Shown in pieces: positions 33,783 through 46,500 of a DNA stretch of 64,000 nucleotides. Numbering within the stretch: position 1 is the stretch's first letter; every line of letters begins with the position of its first letter. The stretch lies in contig NC_073693.1 of assembly GCF_029784155.1 (NCBI RefSeq), forward strand, positions 188,845,127 to 188,909,126, in the 5' to 3' direction. Source of the stretch: Uranotaenia lowii (Eukaryota > Arthropoda > Insecta > Diptera > Culicidae). Made by a program: the position numbers and the translations under genes. Below the pieces are notes generated by a model that was given only the letters and a program-made list of their open reading frames with translations, did not search any database and was not told where the DNA came from.

Positions 33783-34759
33783 CTAGAGTTTTTTTTTATT
33801 AGGTCGTATGAGCCACTTGACGAGTTTTGAGAAAATCGCGGTTTAAGTTTCGAATCACATTTTAAATTCTCGGTTTGTAAATATTGCTTAAATTCATCTG
33901 GAAATTTGAAAGTCAAAGCTAATACAGTAGAAGAACAAACTGGTGTACTCGAAATCGGTTATAGTTTAGTGTTTATTTGTAAAATTGTACTTACGTCTTA
34001 TTGCATTTATTATTTGGCGCAAACGTCATTTTACCATTCGGTAAATTTGATACTCAAAACAGATTACGATTGCCGGAAACTTTTCTAGGTATTTCGAAAT
34101 CACTTAAAGGAACATAAGTAACCATAATCCATTCAATATGGTCTTGAAAGTTATCGCCCAAGGGCATCCTGAATTATTGCTTGAATAGATTGCCTGTTTA
34201 GAGATCCACTATAGAAATTTTCAAACCACTATCTGTGATTACGATGACCGATCAAGGAATGCGAAAGGTATACATCCTAAAATACTCAGGTTGCCTCTGA
34301 AATTCAAACAGAATATGGCTATTTGAACAGCGTCAAGTAAATAAGTTGAATAAACTCACCCGACAACAAATTCAGCTATCCATTTTCGTTAGATAGGACT
34401 GAAAACATTCCTTCAGAAAGTTTTCTTGGTACTTTTCCGTCGATTTCCATCACTTGTCTGAGCAATTCTCGCGACGATGCACAACGACGCAAAAACCAAC
34501 TCGACGAATTTTATTTTGGGTCCTTTTGCATGCACGGCAAAAACCGGCGATGCAAAAAGACGAAAAAACCAGTTTGCACTCGAAAATAAGAAAGCTATTA
34601 TACGTCCTAAATTCAAACCATTTTGTAAAAGTTATTAATTGATAAAATGAAACCAAGTTTTCAGCAAACATGGAATACATGTTTATCAATCGTGTGCAGC
34701 CAATAACTCATCAATTTTGTTTATATTGGTTCATACGACCTAATCAAAACAAACTCTAG
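33783..34759. mobile_element. DNA element with ~33-bp inverted repeats
   Basis: Ends CTAGAGTTTTTTTTTATTAG and complement CTAGAGTTTGTTTTGATTAG, both continuing into GTCGTATGA and CCA. 977 bp. AAAT touches both outer ends and may be the target duplication. Internal short frames have no recognised domain. Confidence 0.65.
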
Positions 34760-34812
34760 AAATATCAGTTTTCAGTCGATTATAAATTGGATGAAAATAC
34801 TAACCTGCCCCA

Positions 34813-34980
34813 TCCCGACGAAGAAAACAAAATGTTGAAGTTTTTAAAATCAACAAAATTATTCGAAAAATTGTAATTTTTTATTTTATTTAATTTTTTG
34901 TTATTTCTTGTTTTTCTTTCTCTTTTAATGTTAAGTTTATGGAGGGATGAATGACATCCTGGTGTTAAAATCCTTATGAT

Positions 34981-35061
<81 letters not shown>
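34813..35061 (+). mobile_element. 5'-truncated LINE with stem-loop 3' end and 79-nt poly(A)
   Basis: A 12-bp target duplication TAACCTGCCCCA lies at 34801-34812 and 35062-35073. The insert ends GGAGGGATGAATGACATCC, a few bases, GTTAAAATCC, and an unbroken A run at 34982-35060. The same 3' stem-loop is at 1897 and 56732. The open frame of poly-Lys here is meaningless. Confidence 0.8.
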
Positions 35062-35063
<2 letters not shown>

Positions 35064-35359
35064 ACCTGCCCCAGCACCATAACTTGCTGCTGATTCCACC
35101 GGATTTTACTTATCCGTTAGATCCTCGGCCTTATTTTGCGAAGCATATTTCCAGCAGTCAGCAGCGGTTTCATCGGCAATCAACATCTCCGGCAGTCAGC
35201 AGCGGCTCCATCGGTATCTGTATATAATTCTCTAACGGCCAATTCCTCGACCTGTTGGTTCATACCGCCCGCTAGACTAAACGTTATGCATAAGACAGAA
35301 AAGGATGAACTATAAAAAAATGCGACGGAAAACTTTTGACAGCTGAAGTTTTCTCGTGA

Positions 35360-37562
35360 CAAGGCCGTGCGAACGGGGGGGGGGGTTTCAGGGGTTTAAC
35401 CCCCCCCATGAAGATTTTTTTTCAAGAAAATTTTTCGAAGTCATAGAGAAGTTACTTGATCCTAAAAGGTTTTAAATAAGTGTTAACAAGAAAGCAAGAA
35501 ATTTTTCTCGCTTCCGGCGGAAATAAGTTTAAATAATCCTAGGCTTGAGACATTATATTTTATGACATAACACACATATATACCGTTCACGAATGGAAAC
35601 TAATTTTTAATTGTAAATTTCGATTTGCAATTCATCAACCTTTTGCAGTGAAATTCTAAACTTGACACACAAAAACCCTATCTCGTCTTTAGAATGGGTT
35701 CAGAACTAGAAACCAACCATTTTATCTTCAAAATTATTCATTGAATGCTAATATTATACATTAACAAGTTGGAAGCCCTGTATCATAATTCCCGATGGTC
35801 ATCAGAATTAGCAAATTAAAATCTAAAACCTAGTATCCTCTACTTTATTACTAAAGATTTTTATTTACAAAAATTTTCACTGAAATTAAATATTCTTCAA
35901 GAAACCAATTTCTGTCTCTATTATATTTGTGTTTCTTGTTCTTCTAAATGCTCAACATCACATTCTAAAACGTTTTGAAAAATTACACAAGGCCACAAAA
36001 TTAACATCCTTCGAGGTGCAAAGAATTTAAAAGCTAATTTGAACTAATTTGGGTGCCCTGGATCTAAACATGCAAGTTTACTATCAGCTTTTGTTTTTTG
36101 AATAACTTTTGCAAATATTTTAGAATCATTTAAGAAATTTATGCATTTTTTTTAACTTTAAAACAAAAACAATTTCTGCGAAAAATTTATAGCGGTTTAC
36201 AATCTGTATACTTCTCCCCATGTTTGGTAAAGTTTTAAACCAAATGGAATTTTAGATATTTTTAAAGCAGATCATTCAATCATCGGCATCAAAGTGCTGT
36301 TCCTTTAAGTTATCAATTAAGTTCAATTTTTATTTTATAAAAATCCGAATTTTAAAGTAAAACTATTTAAATTTTTTGAAATATTTTTCATAAGCTTGTC
36401 TTTGAGTGAAATCCGAATTTTTATGTTCCGAATACATAATCTTCTGTTTTTTTAAATTAAATTTTTAATAAAAAAAAGTATCCACCTTTTGTCCTTTTCA
36501 GGACCCAATATTCCAATTGATAGCGACAAAATATTTAGATCTTGAAGTTTTCAACTTTAAAACTTAGAAAATTTATAAAAGTTTCTCTAATTTTCATTAT
36601 TTTAAATCATTATTTTTAATTTTATTTTTCCAGTTTCTCATCAATCATTTCCCAATCTGTAATTTGTAATTGAACATGTTGTGTTATAAATATATAAAGT
36701 TATTATTTTGAACTTCAGAACTTTTTTAGCCTATTATTAAAATAACTGGGCGAATTTTAAAAAGAAATGGGGGTTTTCTTTAACTTTGATCACTTACAGT
36801 CTTAAAATAATGATATCTTCATCTTTTTAACAAACAAAAATCAATTGTCAACTATTTAAAATATTTTCCTAAATACCAAATGTTTTTCCAAATCGAGAAT
36901 TCGTATTTCTAATCGTGGTAATTTTATTTTACAAATTCAAGATACTACAGCGGATTTTTTAATCAATCCTTCCATTGAAAATGAAAAAAAAGAAATGAAA
37001 ATAAGATGAATAATATATAACAAAACAATCATTATAATTTTTCTAACAGTTTTTAATCAGGGTTAATTTTTAACCTGATCTGACATTTATTTGAGAATTT
37101 AGATTTTTTTAAATCTGGTGTTATATATTATGTATTCTATATTTGGGCATTAAATCTTATGTCCGAAGTTTATTCGAAATTTTGATTTTCATTCTTTTTC
37201 TGGTGTTTCGGGAATATTGATCTCAAATTTGAAGTCTACACTGCTTAGAATTTGTTTTCAAGCAAATTTCTAGTTCAGAATAAGGAACATCATTTTGAAT
37301 GATTTATCAATGACTTACCGCAAACATCATTGATTTGAAACATTCATTCTGACTCGTTTTGAAAATGTTGATTATTTTTACCAGTAAAATATATTATTGT
37401 TCGAGTTTGTGTAATGATTATAAGTAGAAAATGGTTTAGAAATCAATTTACTTATTTCTTGTGTATTTTGGGTATTGTTATTATTTTTGGCATTGTTATT
37501 ATTTTTGGCTAAATTGGAATTTCGAAAACCCCCCCCATGGACGGGTCCTTCGCACGGGCCTG
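35360..37562. mobile_element. Non-autonomous hAT element
   Basis: Perfect 8-bp target duplication TCTCGTGA at 35352-35359 and 37563-37570. Ends CAAGGCCGTGCGAACGG and complement CAGGCCCGTGCGAAGGA. Just inside are a G run (35377-35387) and C runs that can pair with each other across the element. 2203 bp of AT-rich interior with no transposase. An 8-bp duplication with CA(A/G)GG-type ends is the hAT signature. Confidence 0.85.
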
Positions 37563-38130
37563 TCTCGTGATACAGGACAATTGTTAGAGTGTCTGTGCAT
37601 TCGTGAATATTATGTCCCGGATTTCAGGAGAAATCAACTGTCCCAAGATTCGGGAGGGTTCCCATACGAACTTCGAATGAATTCAGCCATTACCCTGTGG
37701 TTCAGAGAGTCATTATCCCGAGGGGGAAATATGCAATTTAAATGTGTAGCTGGTTATTATTTAATATTTCTGTAAAGATGAAAAGGATATTTATTTTTTG
37801 GTGAAAAATTAATACCATGGGTAGTACGAAACAAGTCCTTATGAAAATTTGTTTAAGAAAATACGTACTTATGTAGAAAAAAGGAGTGCTCATTATGCCC
37901 TGTGTGCTCGTTATGCCCTCATCTCCCCTACCCCTCCTATTTCATTCCTAAAGGTTGGCTGCTTTAACTTTTATACCTTCAAGTTACGTTGAAACTCAAG
38001 ACAATCTAGAAGCTCAGATACCATGAATAATAGTTCGCTTTCGAATAATGTTGAAATTTTATTAAAAAGAAGTTTATATTATTAAAAACAATTTTAACGA
38101 ACTTAATTTCTTCCATAGAAGGGCACCAGG

Positions 38131-38139
38131 TCAGCTAGT
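38131..38139 (+). other. Possible Helitron 3' end (TCAGCTAGT)
   Basis: TCAGCTAGT matches the end of the Helitron-like element at 2210-2217, but I see no clear hairpin just upstream, so this is only a resemblance. Confidence 0.25.
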
Positions 38140-38649
38140 TCATTTTAATTTCCACTAATCATGAATTGAAGATGATTGATTCCATGAAAGTAGAGAATAT
38201 TAGAGATTTTATCAAGCGCAAATCCAAAATTTTGATTGGGGAAGTGACAACAATTTTTTTAAAAATAGTTCATCTAACTGACTAATAAACAGGCCTGGCT
38301 TCATTTCTGCAATTTAAAAAAGCTGCCCGTCGTAAAATTAAATAAAATACGGCGGTCAACTCGGGCGCAAAATATTGGAACCGCTAGCGGGGAGATATTT
38401 TCCATCCAAATGCATTTTAAGCTATTTCTATCACACAGACAATCGGAAATTTCACAAAAACCGCAGCTCAAATCGCAAAATAAATAGCACCAACTCCGCT
38501 TCAGTTTTGCAGACGCTCCTCAGCGCTTGCTTTGATAGATTCGCGCCCGATTGAACATGTTTATATGGTTGATGCGCGGAGATGTGTTTCTACCAATTTC
38601 TTTTAAAAACTATTTGATTATATGTATATCCCGTTGATATATTTGAAAC

Positions 38650-38886
38650 CAGGGGCGGGATTATGGAACTCGAAACAATCGAGTTTCGTTCGATTCGACC
38701 AACTTTGACATTACCGATCTCGATTCGAATGAAACGTTTCGAGATGATCTACTACCCGATTTACTCGAAATCTAATACGTTAAAATTGAGAACTCGAGCG
38801 AGATTCGTAATACTGATTCTAATTCGATTCGAGTTCAACTCGAAACGGGTAACTCGAATCGAAAAGGATTCATAATTTCACCCCAG
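38650..38886. mobile_element. 237-bp MITE with ACTCGAA/TTCGAGT repeats
   Basis: Ends CAGGGGCGGGATTATG and complement CTGGGGTGAAATTATG. The interior is built of many copies of TCGAAT, ACTCGAA and their complements. The CAGGGG start suggests hAT, but I see no 8-bp duplication. Confidence 0.6.
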
Positions 38887-38889
38887 ATT

Positions 38890-39950
38890 TCATGTTTCAC
38901 GCTCTGGTAAACTTTCATCCTGTATAATCAACACCCACACAACGGAAGGCAGAAACAAGTGAACCGAACTCGTCAAGCGCACAATGAAGTCCGATGATTC
39001 TACCGATTTCTTTAATCTGTGAAAAAACTTACCATTGATCGTCAAAAAAGATGTGTCATCACTCAAACGGTTAAATATTCGATCATCTCGCGTGCCATCG
39101 TTTTACCACGGTGAGACAAAATCTGAAAAGCAATTACAAAAGGGACATGGCATCAACATTCAATGGAAACACTATTTATAACAAATGTAAGGTGTTGCAA
39201 GTACAACTTTATTTCGACGTATGATTCAATTTTAAAATCTTTCTTAGCTGAAAATCTCCACAAACACTTAATTTTCAAAAATTAAAGGTATTCTGCACCA
39301 TTTACAGTTTAGGGAATTTTCCCTTGATGGTTTCATAAAACCTGTTTCACCTGAAAGGAACCACGAGACTTTCATGCATATTAGCAAAGGTATGATTTGG
39401 CTGGCAGAGAAAGAGAGATGTTCGATTCGGTTTTGATTGCTAGCACTGGAGCAGACACTTATCGGCAGGAAAACCGGTGGATTTGTGCGTCATTTCAAAG
39501 ATTAGGACACATGATAATCAAGTTATGTATGTATCTTGAAACAAATCAGTAATAGTAGTTTTTCGAGCAACATCTCGAATAAACAGTATTTCAATAATGC
39601 ACATTGTTTTTTTGGTGTGATTGTCGTCCGGGCTGTTATTTTTTGGTTGCTGTTGAAATTGACAGTTTTTGTTTGTAGTTGCCTTTGAAACTGATTTTGC
39701 TCTCTTTAATTCTGCTTCCTGATTGATAACATTTTGCCTTTAAAACAGTTGTATTTCATCCATTACCTCGACGTCCATTACCGTTGCCTTATTAGTTGTG
39801 TAAACTAAATTACAGGATTTTCAGTCTTTTTCAGTAGAGCTTTGCTACTTTAGGTATTATGCTGTACAATTTGGTCACTACGTTATTGTTTTTCCGAACT
39901 TAGGGAAGAAAATTGATAACTTTCAAAAAGTTTTTTAAGAGGAGTTACCA
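38890..39950. other. No gene recognised
   Basis: Downstream flank of GPAT. Some splice-like strings exist on the minus strand near 39030 (GGTAAGT and TTTTTTCACAG, only 18 nt apart), which cannot be one intron. Confidence 0.35.
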
Positions 39951-39952
39951 TT

Positions 39953-39958
39953 TTTATT
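39953..39958 (-). terminator. Possible GPAT poly(A) signal
   Basis: AATAAA on the minus strand about 545 nt beyond the GPAT stop codon. It is the first canonical hexamer I found downstream, in AT-rich sequence where such hexamers arise by chance, so it is tentative. Confidence 0.3.
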
Positions 39959-40502
39959 TACATTTTATGAAGAAAAAACTGAGTGCGATAAATAAGGAGA
40001 AGGATCATCCCATGCAGTGTATTGAAAGAAAACTTATCTTATTATAGTTTGAAAAGATACTATATCACAACTAGACAAATACAACAGCTTAGAGAAAAAA
40101 AAACTGAGCAACTGAATCACTGTAAACTATTTTACGGATTGTGTTTTGTGTGTGGTATTATTTACAATTTGCTATCGCATCGCATAAATTAATAAATATC
40201 AGTACTCTCACTTTCAATAAATTGTTTCACACCAATCCGAAGCAGGATTTGAATGCAATTTTGGCTATTTGTGTTCACGATAGAATAACTATTTCTGTCT
40301 TTTTCTCGTAGACTAGACGTCATAAAATATTGTTGCATGGGTACTTCGACATTGATGCTCTTAAATTTAAACGCAGCTGGACATACTTCTCTTTTTTTTT
40401 ACTTCTCTTCAATCATGCAGTACGATATTAGGAATTATAAATACTCGCAAGGCTGGATTGACCAATGTCTTCATCGCACTTGGTTTCCTGCAGCAACAAT
40501 CT

Positions 40503-43500
40503 TCATTCGCCTTTGAGTCTCTTGGTGAACTCTTCCTGCTGTTTTTCCTTCCATTCCTTCTTTGGCTTCATGCGCTTGAGCTGACCATCCCAGACGAGAT
40601 CGACCAGGCCGCCTTGTTTGGCAATGACACTCTTAACCCGGTTGGCGAAATCGATCGCAGACTCGTTTTCGCCGCGTGTCATCGGAGGCAGGTACCAGAC
40701 GTCGCAGACGATCGCCCACGAAGTCATCATCATGTACAGATACTGCATCATGGAATAGCGCGAGCTGTTCCAGAATGCATCACCAAAACGTGCGTCATAC
40801 CTGAAAAGTGATTGAATAAAACTTACTTTCAGCACAAAAAAGTTACATCACAGCCGAGGGTGGTGATCGGAGGGTTCAATGCGAAACATTTACGAAACAA
40901 GCTCGACATGGAACACCTAAAAATATTTACTTTTTTAATCGCTTATTTAAGCTATTTTGAAGACCAGGATTTATTGAAAATTTAAATTGGTATACATCAT
41001 GTTAAATAATCATTCGTAGACCAATTAAGATCTTAAATAAATCCTGGAAAAAGAAGAAATTGATATCAGTTAATGTGTTGGAAATTATTATTAATGTGTG
41101 CAAACATTGCAAAATTCAATCAATGAGAACCGAAGTAGGCTTTGAAAATTTTCCGCGTGCTTCAAAATCATTGTTTCTAATAAATATTTTATTTTTATTA
41201 TCCTGTCAGGCTATCGAAAATCGATCCAACAAATTCTCTTTCCGGAAGGTCCTCTGGCAGAATTGGTAGTTTGCAGTAAAGCGAAGCTAAGAATTTATTG
41301 TTACTTTGATTTATCGGCCTAGCGGTGAAAAGTGATGTCCTTTTTAGTAGGGACATCTAAAGATTATGAATTTTTTTTTTTATATAGATGGATAGAAGGT
41401 TAGAAGAAATGAAAGATGGTGAAAATGAGCGGGTAGAATTTGTCTAGAAGCATTACCATCACATACCAAATTTTTGTTCCTCACGAGCCTACTACTATGA
41501 AGTGGTAGATACAGATAGAGTTGCATCTACCACCACACATTAGTAGGCTTAGCGTGGTCCGCCCCACAAGCGAGAACTTGTAGTGCGGACGAACAAAAAG
41601 ATGGTATGTGATCGCTCAGATAAGCTCCCTTTAACTCAGAAACGCATCTATCGATGTTTAAGTCTTCTCAGTTTGTTATCTTCGCATTCGTTACATGCGG
41701 GGTTTGCATGCGAAACGGTACGGTCGATAGTCTGATAGTGACCAACCACCGATGCTATGATGTCGTGTTTTTTTATTTCTTTTTGGCCAAAGTTATTTAA
41801 TTTTATGAAGAGATTAACCACCGTAATTTTTATTTGTTACTTTGATTTATCGGCCTAGCGGTGAAAAGTGATGTCCTTTTTAGTAGGGACATCTAAAGAT
41901 TATGAATTTTTTTTTTATATAGATGGATAGAAGGTTAGAAGAAATGAAAGATGGTGAAAATGAGCGGGTAGAATTTGTCTAGAAGCATTACCATCACATA
42001 CCAAATTTTTGTTCCTCACGAGCCTACTACTATGAAGTGGTAGATACAGATAGAGTTGCATCTACCACCACACATTAGTAGGCTTAGCGTGGTCCGCCCC
42101 ACAAGCGAGAACTTGTAGTGCGGACGAACAAAAAGATGGTATGTGATCGCTCAGATAAGCTCCCTTTAACTCAGAAACGCATCTATCGATGTTTAAGTCT
42201 TCTCAGTTTGTTATCTTCGCATTCGTTACATGCGGGGTTTGCATGCGAAACGGTACGGTCGATAGTCTGATAGTGACCAACCACCGATGCTATGATGTCG
42301 TGTTTTTTTATTTCTTTTTGGCCAAAGTTATTTAATTTTATGAAGAGATTAACCACCGTAATTTTTGTTTGTTACTTTGATTTATCGGCCTAGCGGTGAA
42401 AAGTGATGTCCTTTTTAGTAGGGACATCTAAAGATTATGAATTTTTTTTTTTTATATAGATGGATAGAAGGTTAGAAGAAATGAAAGATGGTGAAATTTC
42501 TTCTAACCTTCTATCCATCTATATAAAAAAAAAAAAAAATCATAATCTTTAGATGTCCCTACTAAAAAGGACATCACTTTTCATCGCTAGGCCGATAAAT
42601 CAAAGTAACAAACAAAAATTACGGTGGTTAATCTCTTCATAAAATTAAATAACTTTGGCCAAAAAGAAATAAAAAAACACGACCATAGCATCGGTGGTTG
42701 GTCACTATCAGACTATCGACCGTACCGTTTCGCATGCAAACCCCGCATGTAACGAATGCGAAGATAACAAACTGAGAAGACTTAAACATCGATAGATGCG
42801 TTTCTGAGTTAAAGGGAGCTTATCTGAGCGATCACATACCATCTTTTTGTTCGTCCGCACTACAAGTTCTCGCTTGTGGGGCGGACCACGCTAAGCCTAC
42901 TAATGTGTGGTGGTAGATGCAACTCTATCTGTATCTACCACTTCATAGTAGTAGGCTCGTGAGGAACAAAAATTTGGTATGTGATGGTAATGCTTCTAGA
43001 CAAATTCTACCCGCTCATTTTCACCATCTTTCATTTCTTCTAACCTTCTATCCATCTATATAAAAAAAAAAAATTCATAATCTTTAGATGTCCCTACTAA
43101 AAAGGACATCACTTTTCACCGCTAGGCCGATAAATCAAAGTAACAAACAAAAATTACGGTGGTTAATCTCTTCATAAAATTAAATAACTTTGGCCAAAAA
43201 GAAATAAAAAAACACGACATCATAGCATCGGTGGTTGGTCACTATCAGACTATCGACCGTACCGTTTCGCATGCAAACCCCGCATGTAACGAATGCGAAG
43301 ATAACAAACTGAGAAGACTTAAACATCGATAGATGCGTTTCTGAGTTAAAGGGAGCTTATCTGAGCGATCACATACCATCTTTTTGTTCGTCCGCACTAC
43401 AAGTTCTCGCTTGTGGGGCGGACCACGCTAAGCCTACTAATGTGTGGTGGTAGATGCAACTCTATCTGTATCTACCACTTCATAGTAGTAGGCTCGTGAG

Positions 43501-46500
43501 GAACAAAAATTTGGTATGTGATGGTAATGCTTCTAGACAAATTCTACCCGCTCATTTTCACCATCTTTCATTTCTTCTAACCTTCTATCCATCTATATAA
43601 AAAAAAAAAAAATTCATAATCTTTAGATGTCCCTACTAAAAAGGACATCACTTTTCACCGCTAGGCCGATAAATCAAAGTAACAAACAAAAATTACGGTG
43701 GTTAATCTCTTCATAAAACTAAGAATTTATTTTTATTGAATTCATTCTTCGGAGTCTGGGATAGATACTTCAATAACGTAACAAACTGCGAGAAAATTAT
43801 TGCGAAACTTGTATAACTTAGAGACTTTTCTTTATGTTTGCATAGTAGAGTGCCCCAAATGACCCGACTTTTGAAAAAGTTATGTGCTGCAGGCTAAAAT
43901 TGATCCTAGGCCTAGTGGAAGATCTCATGCCAAATTTGGGCCTAATCGGATAACGGAAAGGTGTCGCTTAACAAACCTGAAGTTTGTATGGGATTTTGAG
44001 AAATTTTGTTCGGGAGAAACATGAAAAACCAGTTTTTCATGGATAACTTTGGTTTCCTTAGGTCGATTTCTTTTGAAAACGAAGTTTCATAAAGCTCAAA
44101 TTATGAAAAATATTTTATCCGAAGACTGCAAATCGATTCGAGTTAAAATAAAAAAGTTATTAGACTTCAAGAATGGGCTAACTTTTTTAAGGGTGGTATT
44201 CATCACGGTTAATGTTGCGTCGAAATATTCGAACGTCCCGACTCATTAACAATGATGAATACCACCCTTAAAAAAGTTAGCCAATTTTAGAAGTCTATCA
44301 ACTTTTTTATACTCACTCGAATCGATTTGCAGTCTTCGGATAAAATATTTGTCATAATTTGGGCTTTAAGAAAACCCATTTTCAAAAGAAATCAGCCAAA
44401 GGAAACCTATGAAAAACTAGTTTTTCATGTTTCTTCCGAACAATATGTCTCAAAATCCCATACAAACTTTAGGCTCGTTGAGCGAACCCTTCCCGTGATC
44501 CGATCTTGGCCCAAATTTAGCATGAAATCTTGCACTAGGTCTAGGATCAATTGTACGCTGCAACACATAACTTTTTACTGGTTTTGAATTTCCCATACAA
44601 ATTTGGGGCAGTCTATTGCATAGTCCTAATTCAAGTTCAACTATTCATTTCAAGCGCATGGAAGTACCCTCGAGTGAATCAGTTAGTGACGTCCTTGATT
44701 AAAAACTGCGTAGTTTTCCCCATTATATTCAATTACTTAATTTAGTGGATCAAACCGTGCATCAAACCGAGGATTGCCGTGGAATTCTTCATCGATGGAG
44801 CATTTGACATGGTTGACGATATTGGTTTGCTCGCCCAAACACAACCTCCAAGGCAGCAGGTCTCAAAGTTAATGTCGAAAAGACCAAGTCGATGGAGATC
44901 AACACATGGAAATCCTTCCAGTTTCATGGTAGCTGGGCAACAGGTTGAGAAAGTGTATTTGTAAACCGCTGCCTGCGAAATATCATCCGTGCTTGCTGGC
45001 CTGGCAACTGGATCTCAAATGAGGAATTACATCGCCGGTGTCATCAAAGGGCGCTAGAAATCGAGACTCGGGAACGTAAGTGGAGATGGATTGGGCAAAC
45101 GCTGCGAAAAGATGAGAACGAGATTTGCAGATGCGCTTGACTGGAATTCAGAATGACATCGAAGAAGAGGCAGACCCAGAAACTCGTGGCGGCCAAGCCT
45201 AGCCGCCGAAATACGCACTATCGACGATATTCTTGACTGGGACCAAGTGAAGACGCTGGCTCCGGATCGTGGAGGTCTTTTACCACGGCCCTATGCAGCG
45301 GAGGATCGGCGCGGGAACATTAAGTAAGTAAGAAAGTAAGTTACCATCGAATCTAAAACTGTCGTAAAAACAAAACTTTCTCTAAATCAATGCATTTTTT
45401 TTATCTATTTTTCTATCATAAATTCACTAATATGAGCAATATTGTTGATCATACGCAAAAATAAAGTTCAGATGATCGATAGCAAATCTATTCTTTGATA
45501 TGCAAAAAATAAATTTCAAATTAATGTTATGCTGTCCGAGAAATTTGAATCTAAGTACCTACAAGTATTTTTTTTTAAATTTTTCTATAATTTCATATTA
45601 GGAGCATAACTCAATAATTGTTCAATTGAGATTTTTATGGACGACATTTTCGGGTTCAGTGCTTGATTTTACATTAAAAATTTCGGTCGGTCAATGAAGC
45701 TCACAATTTCTTTTTTTTTTAAAATGGTGTATAGAAGTTTAATCATTTAATGAAGCCTTACTTTTTAGCAGGTACCGTGCACTTTTTTTTCAAAATTTAT
45801 TACTGTTCGAGCAATAAAGTAACGTTTTCAACTAGATATGTACCGAATATTCGGCGCCGAATACCACCAAAAAACTGCTAATTCGGCTCACCGAATAGTT
45901 GAGCTAAGTATTTGGTCGAATAGGCAGAATAGGCCGAATATATTTTTTTTTAATTTCTTCAATAACCGAATTTTCAAAACTGTCAACTGATGTTGGATAA
46001 ATTATTAAATACGTAAAAGTAACCTTCAATAAGCTCCAAACTCATCAAAATCTTATGGTTTCAGTAAATTATCCTAGATATATCCGTATATCTTTCACTG
46101 TAGGTAGCTTAATATTTTCATTATCGTTATTTGAAATTTTCTTGATATATTTAGACTTGCCCATTGCTCTGCGAAGTAGCTCCACCTCCTCGTGGTGCAG
46201 AGTGGAAACGTGTCTACAGACTTGTCACCTGTAGGCGTACGGCCGATAGAACTACACGTCACACTTGGTGCAGCCAGCCTGCCGACGAGCTGCGTGCCGA
46301 GTGTGGCAAAAACGTGGTGCGACTGGGCACCTTGGTACCAGTGCTCAGTTGCAAGAGGGAGGGTCGGAACGTGTATCGGGTAGTCGCGACCCCGATATGC
46401 GGGACGACCAAATGTTTGAGCGGGTTTTGATCGATCTGCCTTTTGGGGAGGTTCCTGGCCCCGATTCGCGGATACGATCGACTCACGACAGACAGAGGGG

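Larger units (their letters stand above)
32354..37930. mobile_element. Large non-autonomous element with GGGCATAATG repeats, hosting nested insertions
   Basis: Ends TAGGGGAGATGGGGGCATAA (32354) and complement TAGGGGAGATGAGGGCATAA (from 37930). Variants of GGCATAATGAGC recur near 32568-32632, 33140 and 37888. Nested inside are a TIR element (33783-34759), a LINE 3' end (34813-35061) and a hAT (35360-37562). Without these the element is roughly 2.1 kb. An internal inverted repeat carries tRNA-like boxes. Bounds rest on the TIR match alone. Confidence 0.55.

Noticed and set aside
34976..35227. Frame with a long lysine run
   Set aside because: Translation of the LINE poly(A) tail.
39021..39045. 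Donor and acceptor strings on the minus strand as an intron
   Set aside because: Only about 18 nt apart, too short for splicing, and no open frame on either side.
41300..43718. CRISPR-like array
   Set aside because: Repeats are 535 bp, without spacers, and inverted at the centre; the genome is eukaryotic.
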